A DNA stretch of 64,000 nt, taken from assembly GCA_002862085.1 (NCBI GenBank), contig PKCK01000092.1, positions 25,885-89,884 on the forward strand, read 5' to 3'. The notes under the pieces were generated by a model. It was not told the origin of the DNA. It ran no database searches and was given only the letters and a program-made list of their open reading frames with translations. Of the stretch, positions 1 to 8,905 are shown in pieces; positions within the stretch are counted from its first letter, which is position 1, and every line of letters begins with the position of its first letter. Made by a program: the position numbers and the translations under genes. The stretch comes from Planctomycetota bacterium. GTDB taxonomy: Bacteria; Planctomycetota; UBA1135; GCA-002686595.

Positions 1-214
1 AGGGAGCATGGCCGCGGAGTTCGGTGAAGCGCACGCCCTCCGCGGAGAGCCGATCCACGTAGGGCGTCAGCCCCTCGGCTCCCCCCGCGCTCGACACCGC
101 GTCCGAGCGCCAGGTGTCGCAGATCACCAGGACCACGGACGGCCGATCCGGCTGAGCATCGCCGGAGCAGCCCGCGGCCAGGAGCAGGGAGAAGAGGCTG
201 ATCAGGCGTTTCAT
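1..214 (-). CDS. Sulfatase-family lipoprotein, N-terminal part only
   Basis: The first 71 codons of a leftward gene are visible; the rest lies beyond the left edge. The product starts MKRLISLFSLLLAAGC, a lipoprotein signal with a lipobox Cys at residue 16. It continues with VVLVICDTWRSDAVS and then TPYVDRLSAEGVRF, the usual opening of sulfatase/phosphodiesterase folds, where the Asp of the first motif is a metal ligand. The catalytic Cys/Ser motif (C/S-x-P-x-R) would be downstream and is not seen, so substrate and activity are open. The start ATG overlaps the stop of the upstream M28 peptidase gene by 4 nt (ATGA), and an AAGGAG lies about 10 nt before it, so the two are probably co-translated. 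Confidence 0.8.
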   Translation of the reverse strand, partial: MKRLISLFSLLLAAGCSGDAQPDRPSVVLVICDTWRSDAVSSAGGAEGLTPYVDRLSAEGVRFTELRGHAP

Positions 215-2544
215 CGGGAGTCATCTCCTTGATCGGGGGATCCGAGGGCCCAGGTCGAGGTCACCTCGGAGCGGTCCCCGCTCCCGCGCGCGACGGTGTC
301 GTCGGGGCGCGCGGTGATCCACGGCTCGATCGCGCCGCGCACGGCGCCGTGCCAGAGGCCGCCGCGCACCTCCGTCATGACGAGCGACGGGACCTCACCC
401 GGGCCCGACTCGAGCACCATCTCGTGCCCGCCCGAGCGCGGCGCGAGCAGGCGGAAGGAGCCGCGCGGCGAGGACACACCGTCGACGACGACGGATCTGG
501 CGCCTGTGGGGAAAAGTTGCATGCGATCGCACCCCTCCCTGGGGGTCACGAGGAGGCGTACGAAGGACCACCCGCCAGCGCGAGCGCCACGCTCGAGGAT
601 CTCGACGCGGCCAGGCTCTTCGAGGCGCCGGCCGAGATCCCGGTCCGGGACGGGCCCCCTGGCGAAGCCCCGCTCGAAGCGCTCCACGGCGGGTCCCTGC
701 CCGGCGAGGACCACCCTCGACGGCCCCTCCTCCGGCGTGCGAACGATCACGTTCACGTGCCCCGGCTCCGAGGACGTGAACGATCCGAGCTGCATGGAGA
801 GCAAGCCGGCCACGCCTCCGACGACGAGCGCCCCGAAGGTCACGAGCGGCGTGGCCGCGGCCAGGAGCAGGCAGGGGGCCAGGAGGAGGAACGGCACGAA
901 GAGCGGCACCGCCGGGATCGAGACGGGCACGGGGACCCCGAGCGAGAGCACCGGACCCGGCATCGTCCCGAAGGCCTGGAGCACCGCCGCGTGCAGCGGC
1001 GCCCAGAGCACGGTGGCCACGACGAGCCCCGCCAGGCCCCCGAGGACGTGGCCACGCGCGGTCGCGATCGGCGCGGCCGCCAGGACGCCGACCGCGGTCA
1101 CGGCCGCGGGCAGCGCGACCAGATGCACGGTCCCGACGACGGAGAAACCCAGCGCCAGGGACAGGGGCCCGAGGAGCAGGAGCGCGCCGGCGAGCCCCTC
1201 GCTCGGCCCGATGAAGCGTCCAGCCGCGACGAGGCAGAGAGCGAAGGCGGCCAGCGCCGCGAAGACGCAGGCGAGGATCAGAGGGCCGGCGTGCGCCTGG
1301 TGCACCACGGGCGCGACGCCGAGCGCTCCGACGAGGAGCCTCATCGCGTGCGCCCCCGCGCCGGAGAGCACGAAGGCGAGGACGAGGAGCGGGACGCTCA
1401 GCAGGACGCGTCCCGGCCGGACGAACGGGCGCCGCAGGAGCGCGGCGACCGCCGCGAAGGCGAGGATCAGCGCGAGCACCGAGCCGGCCCGCGCGACCGT
1501 GACGCTCATCCGCGCGAGGACATGCCCCCCCACGTCGAAGAAGAGCGCGTCGCCGGTGGGCTCGAAGTCCGGGTCGCCCGGGAAGGGCGCGGCTGCGAGC
1601 CCGCGGACCGCGTCGAGTGCGTTGGTGCAGTGGTGCTGGAGCGAACGCCGCGACAGGTTCGCGATGTCGTCGAGCGGCGTGTGGTAGGAGGTCACTCCAC
1701 CGATGAAGGCGAAGTTCAGGCCGGGCACGCCGCGCTCCCTCCACACGGTGTAGTCGGTGTCGTTGGGCATCCGCCGGTAGACCTCGACGGAGGCCGACGA
1801 GGCGCTCGGAGCGCGGGACTCTCCCGCGAAGCTCTCCACCGCCCAGCGGTTCCGAGGTCCGGTCTCGAACATGCGGCTCGGTCCCGAGTTGCCGCGTCCC
1901 TCGAGGTTGATCACCGCGCCCACGCGCGCGCTGAGCGGGTGGTGCTCGGCGAAGAGCTCGGCGCCGAGCAGGCCCTGCTCCTCGCCGTCCTCGAACAGGA
2001 GGACGACGTCCCGCTGGAGCCCTGGGCCCGAGGTCAGCGCGCGCGCCACCTCGAGCCAGGCCGCGACACCCGCCAGGTCGTCCCCGATGCCGGGGCCGGC
2101 GAAGACCGAGTCGTAGTGGGCCATGCAGAGGATCGCGTCGCGCCCGGAGTCGCGCCGCCGGGTGCCGTCACCGCGGAGGACGGCGACGACGTTGCGCGCG
2201 GTGCCCATGACTCCCTGGCGTGGGCAGGCGCCGAAGATCTCCTGGACCTCCGGCTCGAGGCCGAGGCGGCGGAGCTCCGCCAGGATGCGCTCGCGGCAGC
2301 GCGCGTTCGCCGCCGAGCCAGGAGGCCTCGGCGGCGAGAGCGACCCGTCCTCGTCACGCGCGATGCGCTCGAGCACCTCGAGGGCGCGCCCCGCCGACGC
2401 CTCGTCCGGCGGCGCCTGTGCGTCGCTGGGAGCCGGCGGCCGGACCAGCCAGAGGGTGACGGCCGCCGTCATGACCCAGAGAAGGGTCCCGACGAAGGGC
2501 AGGCCGTCACCGGCGCGCCGCGCGGCGTCGTTCGACGTGGACAT
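211..2544 (-). CDS. Membrane-anchored M28 zinc aminopeptidase-like protein
   Basis: 777 residues. One membrane segment at about 17-35 is followed by an extracytoplasmic M28 peptidase domain (about 50-320) and then a C-terminal half with roughly eight hydrophobic segments and a final soluble domain. Candidate zinc ligands are in order: H143 (AHYDSV), D155/D156 (GIGDD), E188/E189 (DGEEQG), E215 (NLEGRG) and H288 (YHTPLDD). The layout, peptidase first and membrane helices after, resembles the ER metallopeptidase 1/Fxna-like branch of M28. The start at 2544 was chosen over an upstream ATG at 2667 because the extra 41 residues are unlike signal or domain sequence and run into the divergent gene's start. 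It probably trims peptides outside the cytoplasm; the substrate is unknown. Confidence 0.85.
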   Translation of the reverse strand: MSTSNDAARRAGDGLPFVGTLLWVMTAAVTLWLVRPPAPSDAQAPPDEASAGRALEVLERIARDEDGSLSPPRPPGSAANARCRERILAELRRLGLEPEVQEIFGACPRQGVMGTARNVVAVLRGDGTRRRDSGRDAILCMAHYDSVFAGPGIGDDLAGVAAWLEVARALTSGPGLQRDVVLLFEDGEEQGLLGAELFAEHHPLSARVGAVINLEGRGNSGPSRMFETGPRNRWAVESFAGESRAPSASSASVEVYRRMPNDTDYTVWRERGVPGLNFAFIGGVTSYHTPLDDIANLSRRSLQHHCTNALDAVRGLAAAPFPGDPDFEPTGDALFFDVGGHVLARMSVTVARAGSVLALILAFAAVAALLRRPFVRPGRVLLSVPLLVLAFVLSGAGAHAMRLLVGALGVAPVVHQAHAGPLILACVFAALAAFALCLVAAGRFIGPSEGLAGALLLLGPLSLALGFSVVGTVHLVALPAAVTAVGVLAAAPIATARGHVLGGLAGLVVATVLWAPLHAAVLQAFGTMPGPVLSLGVPVPVSIPAVPLFVPFLLLAPCLLLAAATPLVTFGALVVGGVAGLLSMQLGSFTSSEPGHVNVIVRTPEEGPSRVVLAGQGPAVERFERGFARGPVPDRDLGRRLEEPGRVEILERGARAGGWSFVRLLVTPREGCDRMQLFPTGARSVVVDGVSSPRGSFRLLAPRSGGHEMVLESGPGEVPSLVMTEVRGGLWHGAVRGAIEPWITARPDDTVARGSGDRSEVTSTWALGSPDQGDDSR

Positions 2545-2660
2545 CGCGCCGATGGTGGCACATCCGCGTGCCCGGACGCACGCGGGTCCCCCGGGAAGGT
2601 CCGCGCTGCGGGCCCCACCGCTGCTAGTCTGGGCGCTCGACTCCCTCCCGGATCCGCTCC

Positions 2661-5600
2661 ATGGCACGACGCACCGCCGCGCACCGTACCGCGCCCGCTC
2701 GCCCCCGCTCCACAGCTCACCTGATCGCGCTGCTCGCCCTGCCCCTGGGTCTCGTCACCGCCTGCGGCGGCGACGACGCCGAGCCCGGCGTGGGCATGGG
2801 ACTCGACGCGCAGGGCCAGCCCCCCACCGAGGCCGTGCTGCGCCGCGAACGGGTGGCCGTTCACTTCTCGAAGGAGGAGTTCGGCGAGGCACTCGACGAA
2901 CTCGCGCCGCTCCTCGAGGGCGACGATCCCTCGCCCGCGGACCTCATTACCCAGGCCCAGGTCGCCCTGCGCCTCGGGGACTTCGACCTCGCCACCGCCG
3001 CCACCGCCCGCGCGGAGGAGCTGGCCCCCGGCTCTCCCGCGGTCCTCTACACCCGCGCGCGCCTCGCGGTGCTCGACGGCGACACCGAGGCCGCGGTCGG
3101 CGCCTTCGAGGCGGTGCTGGAGGCCGTCCCCGAGGACGCGCCTTCCAAGCTCGGACTCGCGGACGCCATCGTGCTGGAAGCGGAGACCCCGGACGACTTC
3201 GCGCGCGCCCGGACGCTCCTCGAGGAGGTCGCCTCCCTCGGCCTCCCGAACGGACTCCAGTGGTACGTCACCGCGGTCTACCGCCGCTGGCGCCTGGCCC
3301 TGGAAGCCGACGAGCCCGAGGAGGTCGTCGTCCGGTGGGAGACCCTCTGGAACGACCTGGGGAACGAACAGGGGTTCAAGCCCGCCAGCGAGGCCGACCT
3401 CGACCCCGGCGAGCTCGCCGGCGTGAAGCCGCCCGCCGCGCGCGGCTCCTTCCCCTCCGGCCCGCCCGCCCCGCCGGCGTTCGGCGCGCCGCGGACCATC
3501 GCGACGCTCGGCGAGAGCGCGCGCGACGTCCAGCTCGTCGACATGAACGGGGACCGGCTGGTGGACGTGCTCAGCGTCGGCGACGGGACGCTGACGCTCG
3601 TGACCCGCAGCCGCGACGGCGGGACGAACGAGAGCACCCAGCTCCTCGAGGGAGTGACCGGTCCCTACCGCGCCCTCGACCTGAACCAGGGGCGAGGCGG
3701 CGACACCCTCGACGTGATCGCGGCGCAGGGCTCGGCGCTGGCGCTGATCGAGCAGTCGGACGAGCTCTCGGGCGCGGCGTGGGAGACCTCCCCCGTGGCG
3801 CTCCCGGACATGGGCGGCACGATCCGGGACCTCGAGATCGTCGACCACGACCACGACGGCGACCTCGATCTGCTCGTGGTCGGCGACTTCGGCGCGCGGC
3901 TCCTCATGAACGCGGGCGCCGGGGCGATCGTCGACGCGAGCGGGGAACTGCTCCCGAGGGGGACCTGGGAGGACGTCACGGAGATCGCGACGCTGCCCGG
4001 CGCAGCGCTGACCTGGTGCGTGGCCGAGGACTTCGACGGGGACCAGGACGTGGACCTCCTGATGGGAGGCCCCGCCGGCATCCACCTCATGGACTCCCAG
4101 CGACGCGGACTCTTCGTCGACCGCGGCGCGGAGCTCTTCCCGTCGATGGGCTTCCCGCGTGAGCCCGCGGTGGCCGACATCGACGGGGACGCGAGGCCGG
4201 ATCTCTTCGTGGCGACGCCCGAGGCCTCGATGGTCCTCCGTCAGACGCCGGGCGGCGCCTTCACGCCCGTCGCCCTGACGCACACGCTGGCCGACGGGGC
4301 GGTCCCGACCCTCACGGACCTCGATCTCGACGGCGCCGTGGACGTGGTCTGGAGCGGCGCCGACGGCGCCGGCCAGGCCGTGTACGGCCTCGCGCTGGAC
4401 ACGGCGGTCGCGGCGCCGCTGCCGGCGATCGAGGGAGCCCGCGGTCCGCTGATGGTGGCCGAGGTCGACGCCCCCGATCCCTACGCGAGCCCCGTCCTCG
4501 ACGTCGTGACCATGCACGGCGCGGACCTCGTGGCGATCTCACCGGAGGGAGAGCCCGACAGCTCGATCTACCTGAAGTTCATCGGCAAGAAGGACAACCG
4601 CCAGGGCGTCGGCGCCATCGTCGAGGTGCGCGCGGGCGAGGTCTACCGGCGCATCTTCCTGCGCGGCGGCGCCGAGGTCGTCGGCATCGGCGAGCAGGAC
4701 TACGCGGACGTCGTGCGCATCACCTGGCCCAACGGCGTCGTGAGTCAGGAGACGGACGTCGAGAAGGGCGCCCAGTTCATGCTCGACAACGACACCTTCG
4801 CCGAGCAGCAGGAGGGCCTGATCGGCTCCTGCCCGTTCCTCTACACCTGGAACGGCGAGACCTTCGAGTTCATCAGCGACGTCATCGGCATCACGCCCCT
4901 GGGCCTGCCCATGGCGCCCGGGATGCTCGTCCCGCCCGACCACGACGAGTACGTCCTCGTCCGCGGCGACCAGCTGGTCCCCGACGAGAACGGCGAGCTC
5001 GTCCTGCAGTTCACCGAGGAGCTCCGTGAGGTGACCTACCTCGACCGGGTGCGCCTCGACGTGGTCGACCACCCCGCGAGCGCGGACGTCTACCCGAACG
5101 AGCGCTTCACCTTCCCGCCCTTCCCCGAGCCGCACACGCACACCGTCTCGCGCGTCGCGGCCGTCGAGAAGGCCACCGGGAGCGACGGGAAGGACTGGAC
5201 CGAGGAGCTTCAGGAGCAGGACTTCCGCCACCCCGCGCCCTTCGCGCGCCTCGGCGGTCAGTACCTCGGCCTCGCCGAGCCACACTTCCTCGAGCTCGAG
5301 TTCGACCCCGCCGACCTCGAGGGCGCGAAGCAGCTGCGCCTGGTCGCCACCGGCTGGTTCTTCTGGAGCGACGCGAGCGTCAACGTCGCCTCCGCCACGA
5401 CCCCGGGGGTCGGCTTCGTCCCGCCGATGATCCAGGTCCCCGGCCCCGACGGCACCTGGGTCCCCGCCGGGCCGCCCATCGGCTTCCCCGCCGGGAAGAC
5501 GAAGACGATGGTCGTCGACGTCACCGACATCGTCCCGCGCGAGGACCCCCGGATCCGCCTCGGCTCGACCCTCGAGCTGTACTGGGACATGATCCACCTC

Positions 5601-6161
5601 GCCACCTGCGACGACGACGCCGACCTCGTGACCCATCCCCTGGAGCCGGCCGCCGCGAAGCTCTGGTCACGGGGGTTCTCGAAGCCGCTCGTGCCCGAGC
5701 GCGAGGACCTGCCCTTGTTCTTCGACTGGGACCAGGTCGAGCAGCGCCCGCGCTGGAACCAGCACCCGGGCCGCTACACCCGCTTCGGCGACGTGAAACC
5801 GCTCCTGGGTGAGATCGACGATCGGTTCGTGATCATGGGCTCCGGCGACGCCCTCGAGCTCCGCTTCGACGCGAGCCAGCTTCCCCCCGTACCGGAGGGC
5901 TACGAGCGCGACTACCTCGTGTTCCTCGACGGCTGGGCCAAGGACCGGGACCCCAACACCTACGAGGCCCTCGAGGTCGAGCCCCTCCCCTTCCACGGAA
6001 TGAGCGGCTACCCGTACGGCCCGGACGAGTCTTTCCCCGACACCCCCGAGCACCGGGAGTGGCGCGCCACCTGGAACACCCGCGAGGGGCACCAGTGGAT
6101 CATCCCCCTCTCGCCGGAGCGCGAGCAGGAGTGGGTCGAGGGCATCATGACGAGCCGCTGA
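2661..6161 (+). CDS. TPR - VCBS/FG-GAP - UnbV/ASPIC lipoprotein
   Basis: 1166 residues. A hydrophobic leader ends in the lipobox LVTAC, so this is an envelope lipoprotein. Residues about 55-230 look like TPR-type helical repeats (SPAVLYTRARLAVLDGD). From about 285 to 640 there are calcium-type VCBS/FG-GAP repeats with DxNxDxxxD loops (DMNGDRLVD, DHDHDGDLD, DFDGDQDVD, DIDGDARPD, DLDLDGAVD). Residues about 645-715 match the UnbV/ASPIC domain, including the ITWPNGVVS motif. The last ~440 residues start with CPFLYTWNGETFEF and form a beta-rich region I cannot name. Such proteins are typically exported or surface-attached; no enzymatic activity can be assigned. It diverges from the M28 gene; a TAGTCT box at 2625-2630 could be its -10. 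Confidence 0.9.
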   Translation: MARRTAAHRTAPARPRSTAHLIALLALPLGLVTACGGDDAEPGVGMGLDAQGQPPTEAVLRRERVAVHFSKEEFGEALDELAPLLEGDDPSPADLITQAQVALRLGDFDLATAATARAEELAPGSPAVLYTRARLAVLDGDTEAAVGAFEAVLEAVPEDAPSKLGLADAIVLEAETPDDFARARTLLEEVASLGLPNGLQWYVTAVYRRWRLALEADEPEEVVVRWETLWNDLGNEQGFKPASEADLDPGELAGVKPPAARGSFPSGPPAPPAFGAPRTIATLGESARDVQLVDMNGDRLVDVLSVGDGTLTLVTRSRDGGTNESTQLLEGVTGPYRALDLNQGRGGDTLDVIAAQGSALALIEQSDELSGAAWETSPVALPDMGGTIRDLEIVDHDHDGDLDLLVVGDFGARLLMNAGAGAIVDASGELLPRGTWEDVTEIATLPGAALTWCVAEDFDGDQDVDLLMGGPAGIHLMDSQRRGLFVDRGAELFPSMGFPREPAVADIDGDARPDLFVATPEASMVLRQTPGGAFTPVALTHTLADGAVPTLTDLDLDGAVDVVWSGADGAGQAVYGLALDTAVAAPLPAIEGARGPLMVAEVDAPDPYASPVLDVVTMHGADLVAISPEGEPDSSIYLKFIGKKDNRQGVGAIVEVRAGEVYRRIFLRGGAEVVGIGEQDYADVVRITWPNGVVSQETDVEKGAQFMLDNDTFAEQQEGLIGSCPFLYTWNGETFEFISDVIGITPLGLPMAPGMLVPPDHDEYVLVRGDQLVPDENGELVLQFTEELREVTYLDRVRLDVVDHPASADVYPNERFTFPPFPEPHTHTVSRVAAVEKATGSDGKDWTEELQEQDFRHPAPFARLGGQYLGLAEPHFLELEFDPADLEGAKQLRLVATGWFFWSDASVNVASATTPGVGFVPPMIQVPGPDGTWVPAGPPIGFPAGKTKTMVVDVTDIVPREDPRIRLGSTLELYWDMIHLATCDDDADLVTHPLEPAAAKLWSRGFSKPLVPEREDLPLFFDWDQVEQRPRWNQHPGRYTRFGDVKPLLGEIDDRFVIMGSGDALELRFDASQLPPVPEGYERDYLVFLDGWAKDRDPNTYEALEVEPLPFHGMSGYPYGPDESFPDTPEHREWRATWNTREGHQWIIPLSPEREQEWVEGIMTSR

Positions 6162-6254
6162 GCCCACGCTGCCGTCTCCACGCGGCTGGGGCCCACGCCG
6201 CCTCTCCTGGGGATCCGCAGGCTCGCCGCGGGCGCGCCCGCGGCGCGCGCGACC

Positions 6255-7373
6255 TCAGAGCAGCCCGCGCCCCGCCAGGTTTCGCATCAGGTGCGAGGCG
6301 CCGAAGGTCCACTCCGGGCACTCGGTGGAGAGGCGCACGGTGTTGGTGAGCGCTCCGAGGTGCTCGTTCGCGATCGTGACGACGTCCCCGAGCTTGTGGG
6401 TGAACCCGCCGCCCGGGGTGTCGCGATCCTGGGTCGGCGCGAAGAGCGTGCCCAGGAAGAGCATGAAGCCGTCGGGGTACTGGTGGTGCCGCCCGATGGT
6501 CTGGGCCACGAGGTCCACGGGGTCGCGGCTGATCTGCGACATGGACGAGTGCCCCGCGAGCTCGAACCCGTCCTCCCCCACGACCTTCAGCGTCAGCTCC
6601 GCCGCGCGCACGTCGTCGAGGCCGTAGCTTCCGTCGAGGAGACGGATCATCGGACCGATCGCGCACGAGGCGTTGTTGTCCTTGGCCTTCGAGAGCAGCA
6701 GCGCCGAGCGACCCTCCACGTCCCGCAGGTTCACGTCGTTGCCGAGGGTCGCGCCCTTGATCTCGCCGCGCGACGTGACGGCGAGCACGACCTCGGGCTC
6801 GGGGTTGTTCCAGGTGGAGATCGGGTGGAGCCCGACGTCCGCGCCGGTCCCCACCGAGGACAGGACCTGGGCCTTGGAGAACACCTCCGCGTCAGGGCCG
6901 ATGCCCACCTCGAGGTACTGGCTCCAGAGCCCTTCCTCGATCAAGGCCGCCTTGACCTCCTGCGCGGTCTCGGATCCGGGGACGACGCTCGACAGGCTGT
7001 CTCCGATCCTCGCGCCGATGCGCGCGCGGATGGCCTCGGCCCGGGCGGGATCCCCCGCCGCCTGCTCCTCGATCACGCGCTCGACCATGGACCGCGCGAA
7101 GGTCACGCCGCAGGCCTTCACGGGCTGCAGATCGCAGGGCGCCAGCCATTCGAACGACTCGCCGGACGTGTCGAGGCGTTCCCCTGACGCGGTACGGACG
7201 AGATCCGCAGCATCGTCTCGCTCCAGCACGTCGCGCACGGTGGGCGCATCCTTCGAAGTGATGTCGAGGACCTCCCCCGAGCGCAGGGTCACCACGCAGG
7301 GCCCGATCCCCGGTCGCTCGACGCGGCCGAGCCAGAGCCCGCGCGGGTCGAGTCGATTCACGTCCATGGTCAC
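6255..7373 (-). CDS. Fumarylacetoacetate hydrolase (FAH) family protein
   Basis: 372 residues. The C-terminal two thirds carry the FAH fold with the metal-binding acidic motif WNNPEPEVVLAV, followed by GNDVNLRDVEGRSALLL and KAKDNNASCAIGP. The N-terminal ~120 residues, with LAPCDLQPVKACGVTFARS, match the longer FAH subgroup found in sugar-acid catabolism (2-keto-3-deoxy sugar acid/dioxovalerate-type enzymes) rather than tyrosine degradation. Substrate is inferred only from this resemblance. The gene is last in a leftward run with a thioesterase-like gene 17 nt upstream and an EamA transporter gene before that, so it is probably co-transcribed with them. Two ATGs two codons apart are possible starts. 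Confidence 0.88.
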   Translation of the reverse strand: MTMDVNRLDPRGLWLGRVERPGIGPCVVTLRSGEVLDITSKDAPTVRDVLERDDAADLVRTASGERLDTSGESFEWLAPCDLQPVKACGVTFARSMVERVIEEQAAGDPARAEAIRARIGARIGDSLSSVVPGSETAQEVKAALIEEGLWSQYLEVGIGPDAEVFSKAQVLSSVGTGADVGLHPISTWNNPEPEVVLAVTSRGEIKGATLGNDVNLRDVEGRSALLLSKAKDNNASCAIGPMIRLLDGSYGLDDVRAAELTLKVVGEDGFELAGHSSMSQISRDPVDLVAQTIGRHHQYPDGFMLFLGTLFAPTQDRDTPGGGFTHKLGDVVTIANEHLGALTNTVRLSTECPEWTFGASHLMRNLAGRGLL

Positions 7374-7390
7374 TCCCGGGCGCGGCGCCC

Positions 7391-7804
7391 TCAGTCCATC
7401 GACATCGCCTCGAGGGCGTCGCGTAGATCCTCCGGGATCGGCCGGCTCTCGCCGGTCGCGGCGTCGTAGCAGACGAGGACGGCCTTGGCCTCCGCCCAGA
7501 CCTCGCCGTCCTCCGAGCGGACGCGGTAGCCCTGGTGGAAGGACGACTTGCCGATCTCGAGCGTGTTGAGCTCGACGCGCACGCTGGCGCCCCCGCGGCC
7601 AGGGCGCTTGAACCGCACGGTGGTCTCGGCGAGCAGGAAAGGAAAGCGGTTGTCCTCGAGGACGCCGGCCATGCGGCAGAAGGCGAGACGGGCCTCCTCG
7701 AAGAGAGTCATGTAGACCGCGTTGTTGAGGACGCCCTGGTTGTCCTCGTCGGACCAGCGGGTCGTCGTCTCAAGGACGAAGTGAGGCGTGGCGGGGAGCT
7801 CCAT
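7391..7804 (-). CDS. Acyl-CoA thioesterase, 4HBT hotdog fold
   Basis: 137 residues, the usual length of a single hotdog domain. The N-terminal signature RWSDEDNQGVLNNAVYMTLFEEAR fits the 4-hydroxybenzoyl-CoA thioesterase/YbgC-like family, in which the Asp near the conserved D-x-D-x-x-G-x-x-N-N stretch takes part in thioester hydrolysis. It probably cleaves an acyl-CoA in the cytoplasm; chain specificity cannot be read from the sequence. It lies 13 nt after an EamA transporter gene and 17 nt before an FAH-family gene on the same strand, consistent with one transcript, but no shared pathway is obvious. Confidence 0.85.
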   Translation of the reverse strand: MELPATPHFVLETTTRWSDEDNQGVLNNAVYMTLFEEARLAFCRMAGVLEDNRFPFLLAETTVRFKRPGRGGASVRVELNTLEIGKSSFHQGYRVRSEDGEVWAEAKAVLVCYDAATGESRPIPEDLRDALEAMSMD

Positions 7805-7817
7805 GTCGTCCAGCTTG

Positions 7818-8765
7818 TCAGCGCGGCCGCCGGGCGACGAGGGCCATTCCGGAGAAGAGGCCGAGCGCCGCGAGGCCGAGCGCCGGCGTCAGGCGCTCGC
7901 CGAGGAGGAGGTGGGCCGCCACGGCCGTGATGATCGGCTGGGCGAAGATGAAGAAGGCCGTCGTCGAGGCCTGGACCCTCGCCAGAGCGAAGGAGTTGAG
8001 GGCGTAGGCGACGATGGTCGGGAAGACCACGACGTAGGCGAGCGACCACCACGCGCCGCGCGACGCCGTCTCGGGTGCGAGGTCCTGGCTCGCCGCGAAG
8101 AGCGGCAGCCACGGCAGCGAGAGGACGTAGATCCAGGCGACGAGGACGAGCGCCGGCATCCGCGTCAGCAGCGGCTTGGTCCACACCAGGTAGACCGCGT
8201 AGCAGAGCGCATTGAGCGCCATCAGCCCGTTCCCGAGCGCGTGATCGCTCGAGAGATCCGCTCCGCGCTGGAGGAAGAGCGGGACCGCGCCGACGAGCGC
8301 GACGCACACCCCCACCCCGCGAGCCGGGACGAAGCGCTCCTTGCGCGCGGCGACCGCCACGGCGTAGGCGAACACGGGGATCAGACAGATCACGAGGCCG
8401 GCGTTCATCGGCGTCGAGCGCTCGAGCCCGACGAGGAAGAGCCCTTGGTTGAGCACGATCCCGAGGAGGGCGAAGCCCGCCAGGGGCAGGAGGTCCGCGC
8501 GGCGCGGGACCGCTCGCCGACCGTAGACCGCCAGCGCCAGCGCGAGCAGGCACACGGCCCCCACCCCGATGCGCCAGGTGGCCACGGCGAAGGGCGTGAA
8601 GCCCGCCTCCGCGTCCATGGCCAGCCGGCCGAAGACCGGGAAGAGCCCGAAGCACAGCTGCACCGCGGCGAGGGCGCACAGGCCCGCGCCGACTCCCCCG
8701 GCTGCGGGCGAGGGAGCCTGGCCGACGGAGGCGGCGGTCGTGGGCGGGGATGCGGCGGCGGGCAT
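7818..8765 (-). CDS. EamA/DMT-family metabolite transporter
   Basis: 315 residues, with about ten hydrophobic segments arranged as two EamA repeats, the standard architecture of the drug/metabolite transporter superfamily (RhaT/YdcZ-like exporters). Recognisable stretches include GLFPVFGRLAMDAEAGFTPF in the first repeat and FIFAQPIITAVAAHLLLGE near the end of the second, the typical family closing motif. The start at 8765 was taken because the 42 upstream residues to 8891 are Arg/Pro-rich and the region abuts the divergent Nudix gene. It heads a leftward three-gene run with a thioesterase and an FAH-family protein. The substrate is unknown. Confidence 0.85.
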   Translation of the reverse strand: MPAAASPPTTAASVGQAPSPAAGGVGAGLCALAAVQLCFGLFPVFGRLAMDAEAGFTPFAVATWRIGVGAVCLLALALAVYGRRAVPRRADLLPLAGFALLGIVLNQGLFLVGLERSTPMNAGLVICLIPVFAYAVAVAARKERFVPARGVGVCVALVGAVPLFLQRGADLSSDHALGNGLMALNALCYAVYLVWTKPLLTRMPALVLVAWIYVLSLPWLPLFAASQDLAPETASRGAWWSLAYVVVFPTIVAYALNSFALARVQASTTAFFIFAQPIITAVAAHLLLGERLTPALGLAALGLFSGMALVARRPR

Positions 8766-8891
8766 GGGCGCAGGAGGGTCGCGGCGCGGGAGCGCTCCGA
8801 TGGCGACACCCCGGGCTTCTCCCTCCCGATGCGCGCGGATGCGCCGGGCAGGGATGATCCGACGAAGGCACCGGGGAGCTGCGCGCGGCAC

Positions 8892-8897
8892 TATCCT
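8892..8897 (+). promoter_or_regulatory. Candidate -10 box of a leaderless promoter (Nudix gene)
   Basis: TATCCT ends 8 nt before the ATG at 8906. The usual distance from a -10 box to the transcription start would put the first base of the mRNA at or next to the start codon. No purine-rich ribosome binding site is present between them. Three other genes in the window show the same layout. No clear -35 box is seen. Confidence 0.5.
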
Positions 8898-8905
8898 CGG
8901 GCGCC

